7,545 nt of DNA from PVC group bacterium (GTDB lineage Bacteria > Verrucomicrobiota > Kiritimatiellia > CAIKKV01 > PXCX01), in contig PWZG01000613.1 in assembly GCA_003567575.1 (NCBI GenBank), positions 1 to 7,545 of the forward strand. Direction: 5' to 3'. The notes beneath the pieces were generated by a model. That model ran no database searches. It worked only from the letters and a program-made list of their open reading frames with translations, and had not been told where the DNA came from. Position 1 is the first letter of the stretch. The number at the start of each line of letters is the position of its first letter. Made by a program: the position numbers and the translations under genes. Below, one piece after another: positions 1 to 6,769 of this stretch.

Positions 1-168
1 CCGTTCACGGGTTGGAATGACACGGGTTTTGAGTGCGCGTGCCTGCACGCGCTTTTTATGCCGGCGCCCGCGCCGGCATGGGGTGTCGATTACCGGAGCA
101 GGCTCCGGATCAGAAAGCGCGCGCAGGCACGCGCACTCAAAACCCGTGTCATTCCAACCCGTGAACGG
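1..168. repeat. Long inverted repeat with two internal hairpins, at the window edge
   Basis: Bases 1-55 are the reverse complement of 114-168 with one mismatch (base 47 against 122); the first 46 pairs are perfect. The spacer contains two more hairpins. One is at 58-79, a 10-base stem with a 2-base loop (ATGCCGGCGC...GCGCCGGCAT). The other is at 93-108, a 7-base stem with a 2-base loop (CCGGAGC...GCTCCGG). A fully extruded form would be a long stem topped by two small stem-loops. A short direct repeat, TTACCGGAG, occurs in the spacer (90-98) and just outside the right arm (169-177). No open reading frame fits in the element, so any mobility would have to be supplied in trans. Because the left arm begins exactly at base 1, the true left limit is unknown. 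It could be a MITE-like element, a multi-copy palindromic repeat, or a fold-back artefact at a contig end. Confidence 0.85.
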
Positions 169-409
169 TTACCGGAGACGATAACGCAAGACGATTCCCT
201 GCGGCCTACTCGTATTCCATCATCGTGTCCCGTAATCGTGCTCCGTGCTCTCACTCCCCGAAAAATCTGATTTCGCCCCGCGAAATCACGAGGCCCCACT
301 CGTTTCCGATCGAGATGGAATTTTGCAACGGTCTCATTATACCAAAACATCGCCAATCTCGAAGCGAAAAATGAATTTTTACGTTTTTCCGTTTCTACAA
401 CGGATGGGA
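169..409. other. Intergenic region without a convincing gene
   Basis: No reading frame here has both a credible ribosome binding site and protein-like composition. Reading the minus strand, bases 169-260 look like a degenerate tract of short GAGCAC / GATTAC / GAGTA-like words, with no exact tandem period. Bases 300-400 are AT-richer than the flanking coding DNA and hold a promoter candidate (336-344, minus). A small hairpin lies at 389-403 (CCGTT / AACGG, 5-base loop). I see nothing else. Confidence 0.5.
336..344 (-). promoter_or_regulatory. Candidate extended -10 promoter firing leftward
   Basis: On the minus strand the bases read TGGTATAAT, a perfect TATAAT preceded by the TGN extension, which can compensate for a poor -35 in sigma-70-type promoters. 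At 16-18 bases spacing the -35 region is weak: TTCGAG at 358-363 is the best I find. The expected start point is near base 329, so the transcript would run left through the inverted repeat at 1-168 into a gene outside the window. It lies in AT-rich intergenic DNA past the end of the upstream operon, a sensible place for a new promoter. No downstream start codon is visible to confirm it. Confidence 0.45.
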
Positions 410-437
410 CCGAAGATCATTCATCGCTAATCTTCGG
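410..437. repeat. Hairpin abutting the palindromic element
   Basis: CCGAAGAT (410-417) pairs perfectly with ATCTTCGG (430-437) around a 12-base loop. Its right arm shares two bases (436-437) with the outer arm of the neighbouring element, so the two folds compete. In the operon's direction of transcription (leftward) no T-run follows, so it is not a standard intrinsic terminator, though it could stabilise the 3' end of the mRNA. Confidence 0.5.
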
Positions 438-521
438 AGTGCGGGAGCCATGCTCCCGCCTTGTTGCTGGCGAAGCATGGCTTCGCCGGAAGCAAGACGG
501 CGGTGCAGACCGCCGCACTCC
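436..521. repeat. Cloverleaf-like palindromic intergenic element (86 bases)
   Basis: An outer 9-base inverted repeat, GGAGTGCGG (436-444) and CCGCACTCC (513-521), encloses a set of perfect hairpins. These are GCGGGAGC/GCTCCCGC at 441-459 (3-base loop), GGCGAAGC/GCTTCGCC at 469-487 (3-base loop) and GGCGGT/ACCGCC at 499-514 (4-base loop). The outer arms overlap the bases of the first and third hairpins, so folds are mutually exclusive. The element starts 42 bases past the stop codon of the CBM9-domain gene. No T-run follows on either strand, so classical intrinsic termination is unlikely; mRNA 3'-end protection or Rho-type pausing remain possible. I associate this sequence style with families of intergenic repeats in PVC-type genomes, but only one full copy is in view. 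Confidence 0.8.
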
Positions 522-563
522 AAAGGCCGACCCCATACATAATCTTCCGCATCATTTTTTTGT

Positions 564-2708
564 TTAATGCGCAAGGCAGGCGCCGCCGGCGCCGTATTGC
601 ATCCCGGTTGCGATAATCCGTTCGATCGCATCGGACGCCAGATCGAACGGCGCAAGCGGATCGCGCGGGTCGCGTCCCGGCAGGCCGACACCTACCCAGA
701 ACGCCGGGCGTCCGGCCGCCGTCGCGGTTTGGAGGGCGGTTTGGATATGTTTCAAGGACACCGTTTCGCCATCGTCGGAGCGCAGCAACGCCGGATTCAG
801 GATTCTTACATCGGCAACCCCGTCAAGCGCACGGAAACCGGGAACGGAATCGTGGCTGGTCACAAGCAGCCGGTAAGGATCTTCTTCCCAGACGATTTGA
901 GCGATCCGTTGCAACCGTTCCCTGACCGCCAAACGGTCGCTGGGATTGTCGGCCAGCAGGTATCCCATCAGCATGTCATGTTCGCGAAGTTCACGCACCC
1001 GCTCGCGAATGGCGGTTTCTTCCCGTTCGCTCAAGGGTTCGGCGCGCCGGTCCATGTCCCCCGCAAACGGCGAGCATAGGATATAAACACCGCTTGCCCG
1101 ATGACGATCCAGAAACGCTTGCAGGCGTCTGCCCGTCAGATATCGGCTTCCCGGCGCTATGTGCAAATTGATCTCCCGTTGAGCCGCCAAAGCGCGCAGT
1201 TCGGCGGACGACACGGCCGTCGCGGCGCGGCGTGACGCTCCGGATACGTGGCCGCGGATAAACAGCGGCTGCCCGTTGTAAGTCACCCCGCCGTCATCGG
1301 CCACCCTCCATTCATGCTCGGCCGGCGGCAAGACATGCAGCGTCAATTGGTTTTCCAGCACCGTCAAACCGTCCGGTTTGGACCACACCTCAAGGGTATG
1401 GATACCGGGTGTCAGCGGCGGAAGCGGCAATGCGATCTCTTGCTGCATTTTTTTCAAATCGACTTCGCGGGCCGCCGTACGTTCGCCGGCAGGATCACGA
1501 AGTTCCACCACCAGACGCCGCCCGATCTGGTCGGCATCCCCCGGCGCCAGCCGGATGTTCGTTCGCAAACGTTCCGGCGGCCCGGAATTGTACACGACAT
1601 TCCGCGCGTACGGCAATTGCAAGCTGATTGCCAGCGGAACATGCCGGAATTCACGGGCCAGTCGATCGACCTGAACCGTGCGCCGGGCGCGATCGCCGTC
1701 GGCTTCCAGTAATTCCAAACGAATGACTTGTTCACCGAACGCCGTCAAGGGCAACACGACATCGAAACGGTGTTCGGCGCCGGGCGTCAGCTCGGCCGTC
1801 CATTCCGGCGGCGACGCCTGGTCTTCCAAGCCGGCCCGCAAGACGATATGCCGCGGTTGCGTATCGTCGTTGCGGCAGGTCACCGTTTTTTCGAAGCGCA
1901 AGGCATCGGTCCGCGACAGATTTTCCGAGGCCGGATCCAGGATCAAACGCGGTTTTCCGGCGCCGGCGAAACTGAGCGCGGCGAATTTCTCGGGTTGATT
2001 AAAGGATCCATGAAATGGCGAGAAACTCCAGTGATGCCCGGAATGGCGGCCGATATTGAAACGCCAGGATAACGGAACGCCGGTTTCAGAATCTTTTTGC
2101 GTGTATGCAAACGCTTCCAACGTCCCATTGGCGCCGATCGTTCGTTCCATGACGGACGCTTCGGGTGTTCCGGTAACCACCGGCAACGGAACGCCGAACG
2201 CATCGAGCGGCACGGCAAGTTCCACGGTATAGTGATTGGCGTCTTGAACGGCGCCTATTTCCAGTTCCGGCGTCCATTCCGGGCCGCCGATTTCATGGAA
2301 AAACGGGGTACCCCAGGCATTGATCACAATCTGGAAAACGGGACCGTCCGCGCCGGTCGGCGCGATGAAGAATTCGACGCATTCATCGCTCCAGACCGGA
2401 CCGCCGGCTTCCGTACGGCTGGGTGGCTCGTCGCCGATCCCCGGTTTGTCGGCTTTCACGGCGAAAAACAGATGGGACTCGTCGGCGCCGACCTTGAACC
2501 GGGTCCCCCTGGCGGCAAGCGCGCGGTCGCGAATGCTGCGGAAATCACTGTGCCAGCCGTCGCGTCCCCATAGATCGTAGTCAATGACGCCGTCGATTAC
2601 GGGCCGTTCCGGCAAGGGGATGACATCGACCACTTCATTGGCGCGGGCGCCAATCGTTAGCAGGGCTATGCAGGTTGAGATCAGACAATATTTCAGGTTG
2701 TTTTTCAT
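564..2708 (-). CDS. Secreted CBM9-like / TIM-barrel-like protein, possible glycan-active
   Basis: This is a 714-residue protein. Residues 1-23 form a signal peptide (basic start, hydrophobic 9-19, cleavage after ARA). Residues about 33-248 resemble the CBM9/DOMON-like family, with the opening PVIDGVIDYDLW and the strand DECVEFFIAP (108-117). Residues about 250-465 look like beta-sandwich linker modules. Residues about 473-714 begin YNGQPLFIRGH and continue as an alternating strand-helix fold typical of TIM-barrel glycosidase-like proteins, ending near a last-strand segment (ATGMQYGAGGACLAH). The segment GYLLADNPSD (582-591) sits where relatives often read DEP; here the acidic residue is Asn588, and I see no clear second catalytic Glu, so activity is doubtful. 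The start is supported by GAGGAA nine bases or so upstream. It lies six bases after the propeller gene and is probably cotranscribed with it. No specific family or substrate can be assigned; a structural or binding role is an alternative. Confidence 0.8.
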   Translation of the reverse strand: MKNNLKYCLISTCIALLTIGARANEVVDVIPLPERPVIDGVIDYDLWGRDGWHSDFRSIRDRALAARGTRFKVGADESHLFFAVKADKPGIGDEPPSRTEAGGPVWSDECVEFFIAPTGADGPVFQIVINAWGTPFFHEIGGPEWTPELEIGAVQDANHYTVELAVPLDAFGVPLPVVTGTPEASVMERTIGANGTLEAFAYTQKDSETGVPLSWRFNIGRHSGHHWSFSPFHGSFNQPEKFAALSFAGAGKPRLILDPASENLSRTDALRFEKTVTCRNDDTQPRHIVLRAGLEDQASPPEWTAELTPGAEHRFDVVLPLTAFGEQVIRLELLEADGDRARRTVQVDRLAREFRHVPLAISLQLPYARNVVYNSGPPERLRTNIRLAPGDADQIGRRLVVELRDPAGERTAAREVDLKKMQQEIALPLPPLTPGIHTLEVWSKPDGLTVLENQLTLHVLPPAEHEWRVADDGGVTYNGQPLFIRGHVSGASRRAATAVSSAELRALAAQREINLHIAPGSRYLTGRRLQAFLDRHRASGVYILCSPFAGDMDRRAEPLSEREETAIRERVRELREHDMLMGYLLADNPSDRLAVRERLQRIAQIVWEEDPYRLLVTSHDSVPGFRALDGVADVRILNPALLRSDDGETVSLKHIQTALQTATAAGRPAFWVGVGLPGRDPRDPLAPFDLASDAIERIIATGMQYGAGGACLAH

Positions 2709-2714
2709 GGGTCT

Positions 2715-5700
2715 TTATTCCTCGATCGTGATTTGCATCCCGGCAATGGTTGGTTCCCGGATGGCGCCGCGCGCGGGATCGAATTCAACCTCGATCACGC
2801 CGTAGGACGACCCGTTCCCGTCGGTCACACGGGTTGGACGGATACCGCCGATCTCGACCACGTTGACGCGTTGCGCGCCGCCGGCGGCCCGGACCGGGTC
2901 GAAACTGCGAACCGCCCGTTTCCCTTGAATCCAGATATCGAACATGCGATCCCGCGGCCCGTCCGGTTCCAAAAGTTCGGCAAAATGCAGTTTCACGGTA
3001 TAGGTTGGTTCCGTTTGACGCCGCGTGACGGCGCGGAAGGCCCGGGACAAAACGCCGCCTGACGGCTCCGGCAGATAGAGTCCGGAGAGGCGGATCCGGC
3101 GCATTCCTTCGATGACGGAAGCGCCGATCCAGCCATGGCTGCCGTCGGTTGCGGTCACGCGCAACGAATGGTGTTGCACGGTTTGAAGCGTCGGTTCCGG
3201 ATCGACTTGAATACGGATCGAGGGGGACGGCGCGCCGCCGACAGGATATTCCAGCCAGAGGGTATCGTATTCATCCATGCGCGCACCGATCGCGCCAAAG
3301 TTGATACCGACGCGACGTAACGTCCCCAATTCGGGATCCGGCAGCGTCTGATCGAAAGTCCACATATCCATATCCGGCATGTGAATGAGTCCCAGCGAGG
3401 TCTGATTCTGGTAGGAACAGGTACAGGTGCGGGTATAATCAGGCGCGTTCAGGATGCCGTCCGCGACCGTCATATTGGCCGTGCAACCGGATTTAAAACC
3501 TCCCAAGGTGCCCGTTCCGCCGCGTTCCAGATCGTAATAACCGGCGGCGCCGGAACGGAACAGCAGCAGGTTCCGGCTTGCCGAAGCGGTGGCGCAGCCA
3601 TAGGCTTTCCAATAGGCGTGCGCGATTTCGATACCAGTCAACGGGTCGCGGCGCGCCTTGTCTTCGCCGGTCAACAGATCGCGCAAAACACCCGGTCGTC
3701 CGGGCACAATGTCCGATCCGTGAATAATGGCCGGCGTTTCCATGCGGTCGCCGCGTTCCCAGAGCAGGCTGCCGTCTTGTCCCGAACGCACCGCCATCCG
3801 GTTGCGGGGTTCGTCCGGCAAGTGACGGCGGCTATCGCGCGTGCCGGTTTCAAGCAGCACATCGTATTCCTCGCTGTAGCCAAGAAACGTTCCGAAAATT
3901 TCACTGTCGTTTTCCCACAGTTTTTCACCGCTGTGAATATCCAACGCCATCAAGGTCGAATGCGCTTCGGGTAATCGGCCGCGGCGGGCCAGGAATCCGC
4001 GCGCATTTTCCGATACGCCGTCGATCAAGAAGAGGCGTCCGTTAGCGCTGGCAATGGCGTTATGCCGGAACCCGATCCGCGCCTCGCGCGTCCAGCGCAC
4101 TTCACCGCTCATCCGGTCGAGCACGACCAACTTTTCGCTCGATGAGGCATCCCAGTTTAGTTCGCCCAGGTGGCCGTCGTCGAAAATATGCGGGTTGACG
4201 GTCGTGATCAGGGCATCGTCCAAAACGCTGATATGCCCCCAATCCGGTTCGTTTTCGCGAGGTTCGGACGGTAAATCGAAGACGGCGAGATCTTCGCCCG
4301 TTTCGGGGTCGAGCCGGTAGATTTTGTGCTGGTACCGTAGGTAAACGGAATCCGGCAAGGTTACGTAGGGACTGCCGATATAGGCCGCGCCCGGCTGGTT
4401 CAGCATGTATACGGCTTCGCCTGCTTCCCATTTCTCTTCCAGTTCAAGCGCGGTAAAGGGATGTCCGATGCCGGGAAATTCGCGATGCCATAACTCACGG
4501 CCGGTATAGACGTCGCGGGCATTGAGGGATTCGACTCCCAGAATAGTCAGCCGTCCGGCGGCGACCTGCGGTCGCGGCCCGGCGGCGTGACGCGGCAGAA
4601 TATTGTCGTGGTTCGGACCTCCGAACCACAAGATCCCGAGCGGTAACCGGATGCGTTCGTCCTGCGAACGCACGGTATTGGCGGAATCGGCGTATTGATG
4701 CGTCCATTGTCCCGCCCCCGGCAACGGGCCGTCGCGATCAATACGGGTTAATCCCTGCCAGGACGATACCTGGAACGTTCCGTCAACCGGATCATCGAGC
4801 AGGGATCCAAGGCGGGTCAGCGCGGTTTCGTCGGGTGTTGCCGCCAGCAGCGCCACGCCGTGATAGGGCCGCAGCCGTTTCGCCAGACTGCGGATCACGA
4901 TATTGCGCGCGGTTTCGTCGTCCGTGTCGAGCGATCCGCTGGCGACAAGACAGAAAATATAGGGCGGCAAATCGAGCGTCATGGGATCGCCGGACAAAAT
5001 GGCGGCGCGCCGACCATACATTCCCGCCGCGATCAGTCGATCCCGTTGCCGGCGCACTGTTTCCGCATCCTGTTCCGTGATCAGTAGATGCAATTCGGTT
5101 TGCGTCAACAGGGTATCGATCAGGGATTCATCGCCGGCTCCGACCACCAGCGCATATCCGCCGTTCATCGAGGGACGCTCGCTCAGCAATTGTTGCACCG
5201 GTTCCATCCAACCGTTGTCCGCGGCCGGGGTCAACGGTTCCGGATCGTACGCATGCCGTTGCGCTTCGGTTACCGCCGCGCCAAAGGCATATAATGTGCC
5301 GTGTTCGGTTACCGCAACCAGGATGCCGTCGCTTAAGAGTATATCGGTGACCGGTGCGTCGACACGTTCCGGCAGAACGACGATTTCTGGCGCCGAGTTG
5401 CCGTCTTCATCAATTTCGTTGTCTGTCCGCAACAACATGATGCTGCCGTCCGTACCGTCCGCCACCAGGCGGTCGGCGGTTTTCAAATGTAACGCGCGCA
5501 GTCCGGGGATGGTCGCCCGCCACAGCTCGCGCGCGCCATCCGGATTCTCCGTATCGGTTGCGGTCAGCGTTCCCCGTTCACCGCGATACACCGTGCCGGC
5601 GTCCACGATATCGGCCCATAAATGGGCGGATTGGGAGCCGTCGGTCAACCGTAATTGACGACCGTGGTTATAGACGTAGCGGCCGTCGGTTTTTACGCGA

Positions 5701-6569
5701 TAGCCTCCGAACGGCCGGTCCGCGCCGCCGGCTTTGCCGCGAATATCGGCGGCAACGAAAGCGCCGCTATGCCGGTTGAACAGCGCGGGCGGGGTCCGGC
5801 CGCCGGATACGATCAGATGATCGCCGGCGACGGCCAGGTATCCCTGCGGCGCGATACCGGCAAACGCATAGGCGCCGCCGTGCGGTTGCGCCATCCAGCG
5901 GGTACCGTCGGCCGTGTTCTGCCAGCGCAGTTCCCCGGTTTGCGCGTCGAGCGCGTAAAGAAAAATTCCTTTGAACGGCCAGATACCGGCCGCGAAATAG
6001 ATCGTGCCAGCCTTGATCACGGGGCCGCCACGCGCGGGCCACATACTGATCACGCGTTCATTGCCCAACAGTTTGCGAACGCTTGGCGCCGCCCGGAAGT
6101 TCCAAAGCGGTTCCCCGTCGGCGGCATTCACGACATGCAGATGCCCATCGTCGGAGACGAAATACACGCGCCCATTCCAAACAACCGGCGCCAGACGGAC
6201 CGGACCGTCCACGGTGGTACGCCATACCTGTTCCCCGGTAGTAAGCCGGTAGGCGGTCACGCTGTCGGTTACCATTGACGGCACAAAAACAAGCCCATCC
6301 ATGGCGACCGGGACGTACGAAACATCGAATTCCAGTTTATCAAAATCGTCGTGTTGCGGCCGCCAGGCACGTTGGGGCGCGGGCAATTCACGTGTCCATA
6401 ACAATTGCGGGTCGTCAGGTAATGCCGCCGGCGTGACATGGCTGCGCGCGGCATCGCGGCCCCACATCGGCCAGCCGGCCTGACTGTCGGTCTCGGCGGC
6501 GGAACCCGGATGAACCGATAATGCGACGAGCATGCCGGCCGCCAGAATTATGTTTTTGGTTTTCTGCAT
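2715..6569 (-). CDS. Secreted PQQ-like beta-propeller protein with methyltransferase-like insert and malectin-like C-terminus
   Basis: This is a 1284-residue protein from the ATG at 6567-6569, chosen because it begins a signal peptide (MQKTKN, hydrophobic 7-19, cleavage near AA25). Residues about 31-430 hold PQQ/BamB-like propeller blades (AYRLTTGEQVW, YALDAQTGELRW). Residues about 470-605 resemble a class I SAM methyltransferase fold, with a glycine-rich loop VVGAGDE (475-481), an acidic strand end (ITEQD, 497-501) and ILSGDPMTLDLPPY. Blades resume at about 618-1090 (VLDRMSGEVRW, ALDIHSGEKLW). Cysteines 992, 1029, 1049 and 1051 form a cluster near the propeller end, in the contexts YGCA, SGCT and CTCSY. 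Residues about 1150-1284 are malectin-like (YTVKLHFAE, MFDIWIQGK, FDPARG...). The protein probably acts in the periplasm or at the cell surface, binding or modifying glycan; it is not a typical PQQ alcohol dehydrogenase. The ribosome site before this ATG (GGCGAG) is weak, and the frame stays open upstream to 6776, so a longer form cannot be excluded. Confidence 0.88.
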   Translation of the reverse strand: MQKTKNIILAAGMLVALSVHPGSAAETDSQAGWPMWGRDAARSHVTPAALPDDPQLLWTRELPAPQRAWRPQHDDFDKLEFDVSYVPVAMDGLVFVPSMVTDSVTAYRLTTGEQVWRTTVDGPVRLAPVVWNGRVYFVSDDGHLHVVNAADGEPLWNFRAAPSVRKLLGNERVISMWPARGGPVIKAGTIYFAAGIWPFKGIFLYALDAQTGELRWQNTADGTRWMAQPHGGAYAFAGIAPQGYLAVAGDHLIVSGGRTPPALFNRHSGAFVAADIRGKAGGADRPFGGYRVKTDGRYVYNHGRQLRLTDGSQSAHLWADIVDAGTVYRGERGTLTATDTENPDGARELWRATIPGLRALHLKTADRLVADGTDGSIMLLRTDNEIDEDGNSAPEIVVLPERVDAPVTDILLSDGILVAVTEHGTLYAFGAAVTEAQRHAYDPEPLTPAADNGWMEPVQQLLSERPSMNGGYALVVGAGDESLIDTLLTQTELHLLITEQDAETVRRQRDRLIAAGMYGRRAAILSGDPMTLDLPPYIFCLVASGSLDTDDETARNIVIRSLAKRLRPYHGVALLAATPDETALTRLGSLLDDPVDGTFQVSSWQGLTRIDRDGPLPGAGQWTHQYADSANTVRSQDERIRLPLGILWFGGPNHDNILPRHAAGPRPQVAAGRLTILGVESLNARDVYTGRELWHREFPGIGHPFTALELEEKWEAGEAVYMLNQPGAAYIGSPYVTLPDSVYLRYQHKIYRLDPETGEDLAVFDLPSEPRENEPDWGHISVLDDALITTVNPHIFDDGHLGELNWDASSSEKLVVLDRMSGEVRWTREARIGFRHNAIASANGRLFLIDGVSENARGFLARRGRLPEAHSTLMALDIHSGEKLWENDSEIFGTFLGYSEEYDVLLETGTRDSRRHLPDEPRNRMAVRSGQDGSLLWERGDRMETPAIIHGSDIVPGRPGVLRDLLTGEDKARRDPLTGIEIAHAYWKAYGCATASASRNLLLFRSGAAGYYDLERGGTGTLGGFKSGCTANMTVADGILNAPDYTRTCTCSYQNQTSLGLIHMPDMDMWTFDQTLPDPELGTLRRVGINFGAIGARMDEYDTLWLEYPVGGAPSPSIRIQVDPEPTLQTVQHHSLRVTATDGSHGWIGASVIEGMRRIRLSGLYLPEPSGGVLSRAFRAVTRRQTEPTYTVKLHFAELLEPDGPRDRMFDIWIQGKRAVRSFDPVRAAGGAQRVNVVEIGGIRPTRVTDGNGSSYGVIEVEFDPARGAIREPTIAGMQITIEE
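2718..2723 (-). promoter_or_regulatory. Shine-Dalgarno site inside the end of the upstream gene
   Basis: The minus strand reads GAGGAATAAAGACCATG. The GAGGAA core is formed by the last two Glu codons of the propeller gene and is followed at once by its TAA stop. The next ATG (2706-2708) starts nine bases after GAGGA. This layout supports the chosen start and indicates translational coupling of the two genes. Confidence 0.75.
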
Positions 6570-6614
6570 CTCGCCGCCAGTGGCTGGTGGAACCATGGAT
6601 CGAGAAACTTCCGC

Positions 6615-6669
6615 CTGGAGCCGGCGGTCCCCCGCCGGATTCCCAACGGCCGGGGACGGCCGTCTCCAG
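6615..6669. repeat. Palindromic element with two internal hairpins (55 bases)
   Basis: Outer arms CTGGAG (6615-6620) and CTCCAG (6664-6669) enclose two perfect hairpins. One is CCGGCGG/CCGCCGG at 6621-6638 with a 4-base loop, and the other is ACGGCC/GGCCGT at 6646-6663 with a 6-base loop. It is much richer in GC than the surrounding leader. It lies 46 bases upstream of the chosen start of the propeller gene and would form a strong structure in its 5' untranslated region, possibly limiting translation or transcription. The layout matches the two elements at the left of the window, but the sequence is different. On the propeller frame it is translatable without a stop. Confidence 0.75.
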
Positions 6670-6763
6670 AAGATACCGTGACGGATACGATAAAGGCGTG
6701 ATTTCAGCAAATCCATAAAGATTCCCGAACCGATGGGTGTCGCACGTCCTCTCATTCCTGTAT

Positions 6764-6769
6764 TCCTTT
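6764..6769 (-). promoter_or_regulatory. Good Shine-Dalgarno site for an upstream in-frame ATG
   Basis: The minus strand reads AAAGGA eight bases before the ATG at 6753-6755. A second site, AAGG (6783-6786), lies six bases before the ATG at 6774-6776. Both look stronger than GGCGAG in front of the ATG at 6567-6569, yet neither start gives an N-terminal signal peptide. They are listed because they bear on which start is used. Confidence 0.4.

Noticed and set aside
1..168. Integron attC site
   Set aside because: The arms are far longer and more perfect than attC sites, the paired R/L box pattern with bulges is absent, and no integrase or cassette array is visible.
90..356. Minus-strand reading frame of 88 residues in the left intergenic region
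   Set aside because: It overlaps the promoter candidate and runs into the inverted repeat; composition is not protein-like and no ribosome site precedes it.
436..521. Classical intrinsic terminator for the operon
   Set aside because: Hairpins are strong, but no T-run follows in the leftward direction, so the standard signal is incomplete.
1..563. CRISPR array or tRNA/rRNA gene
   Set aside because: No regularly spaced direct repeats are present, and the folded elements lack tRNA consensus loops or a CCA end.
579..593. Perfect GGCGCC-GCC-GGCGCC palindrome near the end of the CBM9/barrel gene
   Set aside because: It lies inside coding sequence for Gly/Ala residues, with no T-run; most likely a by-product of codon use.
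395..691. Minus-strand reading frame of 98 residues
   Set aside because: It overlaps the end of the CBM9/barrel gene out of frame and translates the palindromic element; a chance frame.
567..1079. Plus-strand reading frame of 170 residues
   Set aside because: Wholly antisense to the CBM9/barrel gene, low-complexity Arg/Gly-rich composition, no ribosome site; a shadow frame.
2640..2708. Lipoprotein signal for the CBM9/barrel protein at Cys13
   Set aside because: The residues before Cys13 are I-S-T rather than a lipobox, and a good signal peptidase I site (ARA) follows the hydrophobic stretch.
3417..3596. c-type haem attachment site in the cysteine cluster
   Set aside because: The cysteines do not form CXXCH; CTC is followed by SYQ, so covalent haem binding is not supported.
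3381..3974. Plus-strand reading frame of 197 residues
   Set aside because: Antisense to well-supported propeller blades and the cysteine cluster; no start signal.
4981..5658. Plus-strand reading frame of 225 residues
   Set aside because: Antisense to the propeller gene; Ser/Arg-rich shadow translation with no recognisable domain.
5655..6278. Plus-strand reading frame of 207 residues
   Set aside because: Antisense to the first propeller; composition typical of a reverse-strand shadow.
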